From: Clostridiaceae bacterium
Lineage (GTDB): Bacteria; Bacillota; Clostridia; Saccharofermentanales; DTU023
Reading direction: 5' to 3'
Length of the DNA stretch: 37,431 nucleotides
Assembly: GCA_012518845.1 (NCBI GenBank)
Contig: JAAYRJ010000194.1
Coordinates: forward strand, 1 to 37,431
The stretch's first letter is position 1. Every line of letters starts with the position of its first letter. The translations under genes were made by a program, and so were the position numbers. Under the pieces are notes generated by a model. That model was not told the DNA's origin and made no database searches. It worked only from the letters and a program-made list of their open reading frames with translations. Shown in pieces: positions 21,201 through 31,483 of the stretch.

Positions 21201-21738
21201 TCGCTATCCTTTCAATTAACAGGATCACCCCCACTTACGTGGGAAAAAGGCAGATAGGGCGGTTTGCGGCTACGCAAGTCCGGGATCACCCCCACTTACG
21301 TGGGAAAAAGTTCATAATTTGGTCTTCTTGACCCCAGCTCATAGGATCACCCCCACTTACGTGGGAAAAAGAACGTCCATGTCCATTATTTGCTGGTATA
21401 GTTGGGATCACCCCCACTTACGTGGGAAAAAGCTAGAAGCGACGGAACACGGTCTTCGATCGCTAGGATCACCCCCACTTACGTGGGAAAAAGTTGCTTG
21501 CTTCGTCTTTGCTCCATAATCCAACAGGATCACCCCCACTTACGTGGGAAAAAGACGGATTGTTTCTTCTTTGTCTCCAATGCCTTGTGGATCACCCCCA
21601 CTTACGTGGGAAAAAGATTAACTCTAATATATATGAATCAAACCAATTAGGATCACCCCCACTTACGTGGGAAAAAGAAATTACACGAAGAAAACAGGAT
21701 AAAAAAAGGAGGATCACCCCCACTTACGTGGGAAAAAG
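18290..21738 (-). CRISPR. Type I-E CRISPR array, 57 repeats / 56 spacers; transcribed on the minus strand
   Basis: Repeat on + strand GGATCACCCCCACTTACGTGGGAAAAAG (28 nt); transcribed form CTTTTTCCCACGTAAGTGGGGGTGATCC with a 5-bp stem CCCAC-GTAA-GTGGG and an 8-nt handle GGTGATCC. Spacers mostly 33 nt (61-bp period). Orientation from similarity to known I-E repeats ending GGTGATCC/GGTGAACC and from the adjacent cas2. Confidence 0.99.
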
Positions 21739-21761
21739 ACTTGTCAAAGCTTGATTTCAGG

Positions 21762-22670
21762 CTATTTCTTTTCGAGAATTTCATGAAATTTATTTACTTT
21801 GCCTGACAAGTCTAAGATTAATTTTGCATCCGCTAGAGCCCTATGTTCAACTTTACTATTAATTTCGTAAGATTTAACCACCGTTTCTAATTTATAATTA
21901 CTCAGCAACATTTTTTCTCTCTTAACTAGTTGCTGCAAATCGATAAGCTGATTGGTCAATGGCTCTTTATTTAATTGAACTAAAGTATAGTTGATAAATC
22001 TCATATCGAAATTAACGTTATAACCAACAATAATTTTCTCCCCTATGAAATCTTTAAGGTCCTCCAATACACTCAAAAGATCCTTACCCTCCTCTTGTAA
22101 AAGCTCGTCCGTAATACCTGTTAACTCCTTGATCTTATTTGGTAATTTTTGCTTATATTTTATTAATCTTTGAAATTCTTCTACGCCATTTTCAGTAATT
22201 TTAAGGGCTCCTATTTCAATAATGGAATTGTGCCTTGGGTCTAAACCATCTGTTTCAATATCGAGGATTACAAAGCTACTTTCTATTTGTTTTTTGGAGA
22301 TCCTTTTGGCAGAAAATTGTTTTTGTTTTCTGAATTTTGCTGCCTTGCTAAATCCAAACTTCGTATCATTGGACTTCGACTTTTGATTATTCCCCTTAGG
22401 GTAAATTACTAGAGGAATACCATCATAATCGATTACCTTCTGCTGTGTATTGTGGGTTTCAAATGCGTAGCCTATTTCATTTCGTGCAGCATAACTAAGA
22501 GTTGCTTCACCCTTACCCACACTTTCTATGACCCTAGACCAGAGATGTTCTCTTATTCGCGAATTAAAATTACCAACATACACTCCAGTTGCAATCTCTT
22601 GCATCCATTTGGATAAGTCACCTCTAAGAGAGGGAGTGGATTTTCTTAGAGTTATAACTGTTAAAGGCAT
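21762..22670 (-). CDS. cas2: Cas2 (type I-E) fused to a C-terminal DEDDh (DnaQ-like) 3'-5' exonuclease domain
   Basis: Cas2e N-terminus MPLTVITLRKSTPSLRGDLSKWMQEIATGVYVGNFNSRIREHLW; C-terminus DIETDG (DxE), NVNFDMRF (D), HRALADAK (HxxxxD). Confidence 0.95.
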   Translation of the reverse strand: MPLTVITLRKSTPSLRGDLSKWMQEIATGVYVGNFNSRIREHLWSRVIESVGKGEATLSYAARNEIGYAFETHNTQQKVIDYDGIPLVIYPKGNNQKSKSNDTKFGFSKAAKFRKQKQFSAKRISKKQIESSFVILDIETDGLDPRHNSIIEIGALKITENGVEEFQRLIKYKQKLPNKIKELTGITDELLQEEGKDLLSVLEDLKDFIGEKIIVGYNVNFDMRFINYTLVQLNKEPLTNQLIDLQQLVKREKMLLSNYKLETVVKSYEINSKVEHRALADAKLILDLSGKVNKFHEILEKK

Positions 22671-23627
<957 letters not shown>

Positions 23628-23654
23628 CTATGTCTCCTTTTAGCAAGCATTCTT

Positions 23655-24293
23655 CTATGCTTCCGGAATTACGGTCATCATACCAAACCCGTAGGCTTTC
23701 TTCTTACCAAATCCTTTAGTTAGAGTTTTTATAAAAATATCCTTATCAACAATTTGTAGAAGACCCTCGTAGGTCACCTTGTTAAGCCTTAGTAACTTAC
23801 CATTTGCTTGCTTATAGGGGACAAACTCTCGTTCTGTTATATGAAAGTTATCTTTTTGGAGTCTGAAACCATTTTTCTCACTTCTATCATACAAAAATTG
23901 CATTTGTTCTTCGACAGAAACTAGGGGCTTGATGCGTCCTCTTTGTTGACCTTTCACTTCAATTTTAGCAATGACCGGGTTGAGTGTAATCCTAAATCTA
24001 TAATTTTTATCTTCTTCTAATCCTTCCAGAAAGGAAGTATAGTCCTTAACTTGACCTGACTTTTCCACACCGTATTTTTCCAACTCAGGAATAGAGGGGG
24101 CTTGCTCGCTGACTATAAGTAGATAGTCCTTGCCCTGCAAGCGGTCTATCCGCCAAAGTTTTCGCCTTCTAATACCTTGGGATACTTCATTAGGAAATGA
24201 ACTTTCTACCCAATTGTGAAAGGCAGTCAGACGCGTTAAATCTTTTATTTTTCTTCTATTGCGTGTATCAATCTCTACTCTTGATAAATACAT
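23655..24293 (-). CDS. cas6e: Cas6e crRNA endonuclease
   Basis: MYLSRVEIDTRNRRKIKDLTRLTAFHNWVESSFP, C-terminal GFGKKKAYGFGMMTV glycine-rich loop. Confidence 0.95.
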   Translation of the reverse strand: MYLSRVEIDTRNRRKIKDLTRLTAFHNWVESSFPNEVSQGIRRRKLWRIDRLQGKDYLLIVSEQAPSIPELEKYGVEKSGQVKDYTSFLEGLEEDKNYRFRITLNPVIAKIEVKGQQRGRIKPLVSVEEQMQFLYDRSEKNGFRLQKDNFHITEREFVPYKQANGKLLRLNKVTYEGLLQIVDKDIFIKTLTKGFGKKKAYGFGMMTVIPEA

Positions 24294-24302
24294 ATAAGTC
24301 TC

Positions 24303-25046
24303 CTAGTTCTCTAGCGCTGCGAAAGCATCATGTTCTTCCTCTGACTTGGCTTGCTTATCGTTATCATGCTCAAGCTTGTCTATAACTAGCTTGTAAGCAG
24401 TCTCATTGCGATAGGCAAAAGTTCGAGCCTTTTGATCAAATGAAATAACATTATCTTTACGGTACTGAATAAAATCATTTTCTAGTAAATCAGCATCAAG
24501 ATAGACATCAAGCTCAATCTTTCCCTTATGCTTTTTTTGATACCAAGTACTTGCCTGCCAATCCGTCTTTTCGAGTGCCTCAGTAACCCCCTGCTCAACA
24601 ATTCCAAGATAAAAATCATAAGTTAAGGGAAGTGCCCTACGCCCCATAAATGTTTGAAAATATGGTTTTTGAACAGCTTTGGCTAATTCTTCAACAAAAT
24701 CATCATTCGCATGACCAAGAGCAACGACAAACACAAAATCTTCTAGATAGTACCTGTTTGTGACATAGTTTCTATCGAAGGTCCCATTCGGCTTGTATTT
24801 TGTGGCGACATGGTAGTCCCTCAAGAGATTACCTTTTTGATCAATCCTAACTGCGTAGTCTAAAGCTGCCAGGTCGCTTATTTTGTCATCATCCCCTCTC
24901 CTATAGCCTAAGCTAGCAGCTAGTAAGCCTACAAGGGCACTTTTTGAAGGATAAAGGTCAGAGTGCCTTACTTCAAAATTTGAATCCGTGCCCCAAGATT
25001 GTAAGGGACCAGAAAACTTTAATAGTATTGTTTTCATCCTAATCAC
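24303..25046 (-). CDS. cas5e: Cas5e
   Basis: LLKFSGPLQSWGTDSNFEVRHSDLYPSKSALVGLLAASLG. Confidence 0.96.
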   Translation of the reverse strand: MIRMKTILLKFSGPLQSWGTDSNFEVRHSDLYPSKSALVGLLAASLGYRRGDDDKISDLAALDYAVRIDQKGNLLRDYHVATKYKPNGTFDRNYVTNRYYLEDFVFVVALGHANDDFVEELAKAVQKPYFQTFMGRRALPLTYDFYLGIVEQGVTEALEKTDWQASTWYQKKHKGKIELDVYLDADLLENDFIQYRKDNVISFDQKARTFAYRNETAYKLVIDKLEHDNDKQAKSEEEHDAFAALEN

Positions 25047-26127
25047 CTAGTTCATCCATCATAGATGTCAAATCTCCTGCCACTTTATTAACTAGATCAG
25101 CTAAGCTTTCAGTCTCCGTACTAATGGCATCTATATGTTTTTGACCAGTTGCCAACAAGTAATAGCTGGCCTTGGCTGGGACAGCAAATCTTTGGACATC
25201 CTTTTCAGCTTCAAATATTTTGTCAATTGATTCTTTTGAAAAACCCTTATTTGACCTAACCGGCTCCTCAAAGACACTGACTAAGTTTATCGGCCTATCT
25301 TCACGTAAATGAACTAAGAGTAATTGAGGGAGGGTTTGATTAGCAAAGGTGTTTATTTTCCCTGTAGGCATGGAATTTGAAAAGGCCTCAATAAATAATT
25401 TAAGGGCATTAATTGTATTACTATTATCCCCAACTTGTTTGACAAATTCATGCACAGCAACATTAGCATACCTGTAGAGTGTAGATGAGTTATATTCCAC
25501 AGTCCCTAACATGCCAGCACCTGCATTATCTTCTGGCTGCAAATCATCAACAGCCGTAAAAAAATCAAATTCAGTCTGGACAGCGTGGGTCGAGATAGAA
25601 TGTGCAACTTGTGCCGAAGCATCTTCATTTAAGGAAGGATCATCAGCTACCATTCGACCAAACAAGGCAATATCGATAGATGGATTACTTCTTAAAATCG
25701 CCTGTAATTCTTTCTTTTCTTCGATTCCCTTGAGAGCTGCCTCCGCTAGCTTTTCGGCTTGCAAATCACCAAGGAAAAACAAGGCTCTTGCCTTATCATC
25801 TTTGAGCTTTAAATTCGCTTTTGTTAAAACATTCGAGGCCATTTTCAGGGCGTCTGCATCTTCAATTGAAGAATCTAGTTTCCTAATCTTGTCTTTGACA
25901 TAATCGGCAATATTGAGTGTCCTTACTCCGACATTTTGGCCTGGGCTGTTTGCATTAAAGTATTGCCTAATAGCTCTTTTCCAGGACTGGGAGGAAACAC
26001 GAGCCCGGCGGACACCTCCATATTGAGCCGTCTTGGGACTACCCGTGTCATCCCTGTTAATATTAGAGGGTGGAACGGCCTGGATAACATGTAAATCTAA
26101 ATACAATCGCTTATTCTTCATTTTCAA
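25039..26127 (-). CDS. cas7e: Cas7e (CasC/Cse4)
   Basis: LDLHVIQAVPPSNINRDDTGSPKTAQYGGVRRARVSSQSWKRAIRQYF. Confidence 0.97.
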   Translation of the reverse strand: MKMKNKRLYLDLHVIQAVPPSNINRDDTGSPKTAQYGGVRRARVSSQSWKRAIRQYFNANSPGQNVGVRTLNIADYVKDKIRKLDSSIEDADALKMASNVLTKANLKLKDDKARALFFLGDLQAEKLAEAALKGIEEKKELQAILRSNPSIDIALFGRMVADDPSLNEDASAQVAHSISTHAVQTEFDFFTAVDDLQPEDNAGAGMLGTVEYNSSTLYRYANVAVHEFVKQVGDNSNTINALKLFIEAFSNSMPTGKINTFANQTLPQLLLVHLREDRPINLVSVFEEPVRSNKGFSKESIDKIFEAEKDVQRFAVPAKASYYLLATGQKHIDAISTETESLADLVNKVAGDLTSMMDELGD

Positions 26128-26740
26128 CTCCTTCTTTCTCTGTGTTCTCTTGTTTTCTAAATCTATAATATTCTCTGGCCCAGCCTATCCTGATCCTGTC
26201 TTCATATCCCCTGATATACCAATAGAGATCTTCGCTAAGTTTGGCAAAATTGATTTTTACAGATCCCTTGGATTTGGATTTGAGCAGAGTTAGCATTTGC
26301 CTCAAATAATGTAGCAATTCTTCATAGGTTGAAGCCGTAATCATGGTATTAAAACGTCGATCAAGAGCTAATCTAGCCTCATCATTTCGCATTGTAGCAA
26401 GCCAAGTTCCCATATTGTCTTTCTTTTTTTGCTTGGCCTCCTCTGACGACATAAGAACACTTTCTGAATTGCCTTGCTGATAAAGAGCATAAAGCTGCAA
26501 GCTATGTAAAACAGCCCTTTCTTCAGCGGTGCTTTTACTTCCCACACCCAAAAATTCCTCTGGCATGTTCTCGAAAACTAGAGGCCAAACTTCTACCGTT
26601 TGACTTATATCTCTGCCAATAGAATTTCTGAGCTTAGCTAGAGTAGCCTTGCCTGAAGTTGTTTCTAGCGTATTGGATAGTAGAAACAAAATTCTGCCAG
26701 CCACTTGATAAATGCTTGCTTTGTTTTTTGTATGAGCCAT
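26111..26740 (-). CDS. cse2: Cas11e (Cse2)
   Basis: Size, position, and YEELLHYLRQMLTLLKSKSKGSVKINFAKLSEDLYWY. Confidence 0.93.
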   Translation of the reverse strand: MAHTKNKASIYQVAGRILFLLSNTLETTSGKATLAKLRNSIGRDISQTVEVWPLVFENMPEEFLGVGSKSTAEERAVLHSLQLYALYQQGNSESVLMSSEEAKQKKKDNMGTWLATMRNDEARLALDRRFNTMITASTYEELLHYLRQMLTLLKSKSKGSVKINFAKLSEDLYWYIRGYEDRIRIGWAREYYRFRKQENTEKEGVENEE

Positions 26741-26793
26741 ATCTTTTCCTTTCTAATGTTGCTGTTGATACTTATTTTTTGTTCTTGCTTTTG

Positions 26794-28491
26794 TTACTTG
26801 TTTTGAATTCCTTTGTTTAGGAAAAAAGTAAAACTGTTGTAAGCCGTTATGATATTAAAGCTCCTCTCGTCTTTGACAATACCTCTTAAATCCCTAGTAG
26901 TTGCATTGTCAATTAGTCTTTGCGCCTCTCCTTTGACGATTTTCTCAAGGATGTTGAGCCAGATTTGCATTTTTTTATCTTTTTCATCCTTGGGTTTAAT
27001 TCCCGCCAACCAAGCTCTAAAAGGCTCATCTATGGCAAAATACACAGCTTCTAGTTCCCTGTTAATAAAATCCTGACGAGCTTTCTCTTTAATATTTCTA
27101 ATTTCAGCTATGTCTGATAGAAAAGCTCGATAGGTGTGATTGATAACAACTCGGGTTTTTTCTACAAGATTAGTAATACGTGGAACCCAATGATTTTCCT
27201 GAACGTCTGTCAAAACATAGTTATTAATTTGCAAGGAGTCTACCAGTTCATCAGTTGGTACCCAAGATGGGGCATTGCCATCATCTTGCATGCTAACAGC
27301 TTGAACACCAATGGAGATATTTCCTATGGTATCCCTTATTTCTTCTAACCAGTTAATAAGTTCCGGCATGTGCTGCATATCTTTTTCCGAAGTTGATGAG
27401 GGCATGGCTAAGAGACCAAAAGACCGCCATAAGGCTTGATTGGCCCGGTGTTTTCGGGGCGTAAAATAACCCTTATGCTCACCCTGTTCATTAAAACGCC
27501 ACAAGGTCATAGCTTCAATAAATTGGTCTTGGTGGTTCATGTCTGGCAGTTTAACCACTTGCAAAGAAAAAGCCTTATCTAAATCAGTATCAGGGTCAAT
27601 GTAAACAGCCCTACTCCAAGTTGTATATAATTCTGCTAAATTGTCTGGATTATTGTTGCTGAAGTATTTCTCTAATAATTCCCCACTAGAATACTCCCAA
27701 CATGGCCTTTGTCTTTTAGCAGAAAATTCATCTCTGGGATGGACAAGTATTGTATTGAGCAAAAGAGTCTCAAAAAGATTAGTACCTTCTAGATATATTC
27801 CACCTAAATCATATAACCAGCCCTTGGAAGCTTTATATTTCTCTTTGCCAAAAATCGTCTTATCGGATAGGCCTGTGTAGCCTTGGTAGGTAATGAGCCA
27901 CCTAGCAACTTGATCCGCTCTGAGAACTTCCTTATTGTATTTAGCATTGTATTTTGGTGAAAACAAAGCTACCTTATTACCACTTTCTGAAACAGTCCGG
28001 TCTAAAAACTTACCGGATATAGCACTGGCCTTTTTCCTGCTGATTTTATCTGCAGATAAATCTCCAGCTAAAACTTGAAAAAATGGATATTCATCGTCAA
28101 ACAAATAAAAGCGGTCGTGCCATTTGGTCAAATAATCATTGACTGTAGAGGGAAAGTGTTTTTTCTTCCACAGGTTATCCCAGCAAGCGTCAAGATCGTT
28201 TATATAATAGGGCAGATCATCAAATTCGACCTCAGATTTTTCCTGAAATTTTTCATCTAAATCTAGGTATTCATAAGCATTTCCCTCAGCATCAAATCTA
28301 GAATAAACCGTATTTAAAATAGCCAAGAGTATTCTTAGAATTGCAAAATCCTGGGTTTTTGTGTCTCCTGCAATTCTCTGTATCTTATGAGCGTCCTCAA
28401 ACAAGGTCTTGAGAGAAACAAGTTTGTTCTCACTTTCATCCAGATAGATAACCCCTATCCAATTTTCGTCCAGCAAATTAAATCTACTCAT
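26794..28491 (-). CDS. cse1: Cas8e (Cse1)
   Basis: FNLLDENWIGVIYL, position between cas3 and cse2, 565 aa. Confidence 0.95.
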   Translation of the reverse strand: MSRFNLLDENWIGVIYLDESENKLVSLKTLFEDAHKIQRIAGDTKTQDFAILRILLAILNTVYSRFDAEGNAYEYLDLDEKFQEKSEVEFDDLPYYINDLDACWDNLWKKKHFPSTVNDYLTKWHDRFYLFDDEYPFFQVLAGDLSADKISRKKASAISGKFLDRTVSESGNKVALFSPKYNAKYNKEVLRADQVARWLITYQGYTGLSDKTIFGKEKYKASKGWLYDLGGIYLEGTNLFETLLLNTILVHPRDEFSAKRQRPCWEYSSGELLEKYFSNNNPDNLAELYTTWSRAVYIDPDTDLDKAFSLQVVKLPDMNHQDQFIEAMTLWRFNEQGEHKGYFTPRKHRANQALWRSFGLLAMPSSTSEKDMQHMPELINWLEEIRDTIGNISIGVQAVSMQDDGNAPSWVPTDELVDSLQINNYVLTDVQENHWVPRITNLVEKTRVVINHTYRAFLSDIAEIRNIKEKARQDFINRELEAVYFAIDEPFRAWLAGIKPKDEKDKKMQIWLNILEKIVKGEAQRLIDNATTRDLRGIVKDERSFNIITAYNSFTFFLNKGIQNK

Positions 28492-31330
28492 CTTTCTTCT
28501 CCATCTCTTCGTATGTTAAACCATATTTCATATCATAATGAAGTATTTTATTTCCCAACTGAAAATTTAAATTTTCATCAAAAATAATGCCTAATGTTCC
28601 CTTGAGCCAGCTTTGCTCTTGCCATTCTTTTAAATGTTTAACATTGTATGCTTCAAGTTCTTCGATTGTCTGGTCAACATTATTTTCGCCATACTGATAA
28701 GAAAAAACAGTAGGTAATCTCAAGCTTGAGGCTGCTATTTTCATGGCTACTTTTGGATTATCAATCTCGTTTGAAATATCTTGATTGTCATCAATAAAGC
28801 TGTAACCACTATCACATTTTTTTAATGCGATAACTTCTATCGTTTCTTGTATATCCCGTACTTGAGCGTAGCCGTATTCCTCTGACTGCTTGGGAGATAT
28901 GTCACCCAGCCAAGAAATTAATGAGATCGTTCTATTTCTACGTGCCACATATTGTGGTCCATTTAAACGATAGCTTTCTGCTCGCTCTTGCTGAGAAGTT
29001 CGTTGTTTTTTAAAATTTTTGAACATTTCTTGATATTTTTCTTGTTTATCATCAGCAAGTAAAATATCTTCCTTGCCATATACTTTTTGTACCAAGGGAG
29101 AAATGTCGCTTGGCAGTTTGAGCGTGTCTGGCAAATAATACTGAGTCCTTGCTAAAAGATAGCCTCCATAAACCGTCTCGGAACCTGCCTCAAATTCTAA
29201 ATTCGAACTTGTTCCAAGGAGATAGAGGACAGGCGTTTGAAAATGCTCAGGCCGCTTTATCTCATGCCTATGAAGTCGCCCAACTCTCTGTATTAGCAAG
29301 TCAACAGGGGCTAAGTCGCTAATTAATAAATCAAAATCAATGTCTAGTGATTGTTCAATCACTTGCGTGCCTATAATAATTTTATGTTTAGGTCGTTTTG
29401 CCTTTTTACCAATCAGAGCCAGCAATTCATTTTCTTTTTTCACTCTCTCTGTATCAATAAAATAAGAGTGAAGCAGGAAAACTCTATCTTCCCCATATTT
29501 CTCAGAACATTTTTTTGCCATGTCTTGAGTCCTATTGACTGTATTTAGGATTATCCCAACGTTGCCTCCTCTTGCTAGGACCTTATCCAAAATCGCCTCT
29601 ATGTCTGTGTCATCGATTCTCTTTATGGCAACAACGGTATCTTTCTCCTGGACAAATTCATCTTGCTGACAGATTTGCTTGCCATCTGTATAGGTAATTA
29701 AGGGATAGGCAGTGGTATTAAGATCGACTGACCTAACTATTTCAATTTCTTTATCCCGAAGACCTTTACCTTTGAGATAGGCTTTGACCAGTTCTTCTCT
29801 TGTGCTTGCAGCTAGTGTTGCAGACAATAAAATAACAGGTACATTATAGGCTCCAAGCCACTCCAGCACCCTGATTAAATACTGGTTCATGTAGGCATCG
29901 TAGGCGTGGACTTCATCAATGATAACAACTTTCCTACTGATGCCTAAATGACGTAAGGCCAAATGTTTTTGTTTTAAAGCGGCAAGTAAAATATGATCGA
30001 TTGTTCCCACAACAAAGTCATCAAGTATTGATGTTTTCCTACCAGAAAACCATTGGTTAACGGCGATAGAACCTTCTTCTTCAGAATTTTTATGGTAGCC
30101 ATCCTCTTCAAAATCAAAACCTTCATCTATGTTAATGTTTTTAGCCCTAGGCAGGTTAGCAAACTCTTTGTTTAAGGCAGATTTAGCATGAAGCAACTGA
30201 ACAGAATTCTTCTCGTCCAGAAATCCATCTAGCTTCTCCAGCCAAGTTTTAATCCGAGAAAACATGCTATTGGAAGTTGCTTGTGTCGGCAAAGCAAAAA
30301 AGATACCTCTTTGACCTAGTTTAGAGGCTAACTGCTCAGCTCCTACCAAGGCTGCTTCGGTTTTACCAAGTCCCATAGTCGCTTCAAATATAAAGAGCCC
30401 TGGATTTTGACAACTATCAATCGTTTCAAAAAATACTCTTTGGGCATTACGCGGATTAAATTTCTCACCAAATCGCTTCTTATAAATTGAGTTTATATCA
30501 AATACATAGTCTGGCTCTCTAGTACCAGGCTTGAACCATGCTTTCCAAGCCCGAGTTGATCTTTCCATTTGGTCTATGTTAACTTCTGCATAAACATTTA
30601 TAAGTGGAAAATAGGATTCGTTACTAGCAATCCAGTCAGCCATGATAAGGAGGCCTGATAGTAAAACTTGAGCTGTCTGCTTGACACTAGGAAGGTCTTC
30701 TACAGATTTATGGCCTGTAGTCTTAAGTGCCCAGTCAAAGATTGTTTGCTGTGTTTTACGCCACTTGCTAGCAAGCTTATCCTCAGGATCTTCTGAATCC
30801 CTTTGGATATAGTGGCTAAGATAGGATAAATGATTATTATAAAAATTTGGGTCATCGATTGGTTTGCCATGATGGCCACCGATAATTGATGATATATCAT
30901 CCTTGACAGCAAAGTGTCTTAATAGGACTTGGCCTGCCAGAGCATGGGACGTCCTAGCTTCCTTTGAATATAAGTGGGTACCTAAACCAGCAAAACCTGC
31001 TCTTTCCAGTTTTTCAATAAGGAAGGCATCTAAATCACTTGAGCCTGCGTAACTTTTTTGCTTTTGAAAAATTGGGGTTGCTTTTCCAAGGTCATGGATT
31101 GCCCCTAAAAACTGGACAAATCTTTTCCCGTCGTAGCTATCTTCATAGTTTAAGCCTTGTAAGATATGATGTTTTTGATTAGAACTCAGCCAGTGCTCCC
31201 ATAATAAGCCTATTATATTTTTTGTGTCTTCTAAGTGCTGGCTCAAAGGCAACCACATAAAGCCAAGCTTGGAATCTGACTTTTTTGCCCACAAGGGGTC
31301 ATTTTTAAACCATGAATACATATTTTCCAT
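28484..31330 (-). CDS. cas3: Cas3 helicase-nuclease
   Basis: HD domain LGAIHDLGKATPIFQ, Walker A EATMGLGKTEAAL, DEVHAYD, LLSATLA, QRVGRLHRH. ORF begins at GTG 31336, but ATG at 31330 is better spaced from AGAGGTG. Confidence 0.97.
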   Translation of the reverse strand: MENMYSWFKNDPLWAKKSDSKLGFMWLPLSQHLEDTKNIIGLLWEHWLSSNQKHHILQGLNYEDSYDGKRFVQFLGAIHDLGKATPIFQKQKSYAGSSDLDAFLIEKLERAGFAGLGTHLYSKEARTSHALAGQVLLRHFAVKDDISSIIGGHHGKPIDDPNFYNNHLSYLSHYIQRDSEDPEDKLASKWRKTQQTIFDWALKTTGHKSVEDLPSVKQTAQVLLSGLLIMADWIASNESYFPLINVYAEVNIDQMERSTRAWKAWFKPGTREPDYVFDINSIYKKRFGEKFNPRNAQRVFFETIDSCQNPGLFIFEATMGLGKTEAALVGAEQLASKLGQRGIFFALPTQATSNSMFSRIKTWLEKLDGFLDEKNSVQLLHAKSALNKEFANLPRAKNINIDEGFDFEEDGYHKNSEEEGSIAVNQWFSGRKTSILDDFVVGTIDHILLAALKQKHLALRHLGISRKVVIIDEVHAYDAYMNQYLIRVLEWLGAYNVPVILLSATLAASTREELVKAYLKGKGLRDKEIEIVRSVDLNTTAYPLITYTDGKQICQQDEFVQEKDTVVAIKRIDDTDIEAILDKVLARGGNVGIILNTVNRTQDMAKKCSEKYGEDRVFLLHSYFIDTERVKKENELLALIGKKAKRPKHKIIIGTQVIEQSLDIDFDLLISDLAPVDLLIQRVGRLHRHEIKRPEHFQTPVLYLLGTSSNLEFEAGSETVYGGYLLARTQYYLPDTLKLPSDISPLVQKVYGKEDILLADDKQEKYQEMFKNFKKQRTSQQERAESYRLNGPQYVARRNRTISLISWLGDISPKQSEEYGYAQVRDIQETIEVIALKKCDSGYSFIDDNQDISNEIDNPKVAMKIAASSLRLPTVFSYQYGENNVDQTIEELEAYNVKHLKEWQEQSWLKGTLGIIFDENLNFQLGNKILHYDMKYGLTYEEMEKKDE

Positions 31331-31358
31331 ATGCACCTCTTATTTTAGTGTTTTTAGG

Positions 31359-31390
31359 TTTTAGGGAGGTAGGAGATAACCTCCCTAAAA
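31359..31390. repeat. 12-bp perfect inverted repeat in the cas3 5'UTR
   Basis: TTTTAGGGAGGT - 8 nt - ACCTCCCTAAAA; no adjacent T-tract on either strand. Confidence 0.85.
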
Positions 31391-31394
31391 TCTT

Positions 31395-31472
31395 GTAAAA
31401 ACCCCGCTCTCGCAGGCAAGAGTTGAACTATCCAACCTTTATATGGATCACCCTTGCGGGATCGCAAGAATA
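31395..31472 (-). ncRNA. Putative Cas-regulating mini-CRISPR RNA (CreR/CreA-like): degenerate repeat 1 (31472-31445), 22-nt pseudo-spacer (31444-31423), degenerate repeat 2 (31422-31395)
   Basis: Minus strand TATTCTTGCGATCCCGCAAG|GGTGATCC / ATATAAAGGTTGGATAGTTCAA / CTCTTGCCTGCGAGAGCGGGGTTTTTAC. Repeat 1 keeps the exact 8-nt handle after a 6-bp hairpin; repeat 2 matches the true repeat at 17/28 positions with stem CCTGC-GAGA-GCGGG in register. Confidence 0.82.
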
Positions 31473-31477
31473 TTAAA

Positions 31478-31483
31478 ATTATA
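31478..31483 (-). promoter_or_regulatory. -10 box (TATAAT) for the mini-CRISPR/cas3 transcript
   Basis: Perfect TATAAT on the minus strand 6 nt upstream of degenerate repeat 1; no convincing -35 seen. Confidence 0.55.

Noticed and set aside
18284-21754. Many short ORFs with GSPPLTWEK / ITPTYVGK / DHPHLRGKK repeats
   Set aside because: Three-frame translations of the CRISPR repeat; not proteins
25511-25903. 130-aa + strand ORF opposite cas7e
   Set aside because: Antisense shadow of cas7e; no recognisable motif. An anti-CRISPR or regulator function was considered but nothing supports it
31395-31472. Interpretation of the element upstream of cas3 as an ordinary rho-independent terminator or a decayed ordinary array
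   Set aside because: A plain terminator does not explain the exact 8-nt crRNA handle, two in-register 28-nt repeat-like units and the -10-matching pseudo-spacer; a merely decayed array would not be expected to keep both hairpins with a promoter-matching spacer. The terminator role of repeat 2 may coexist.
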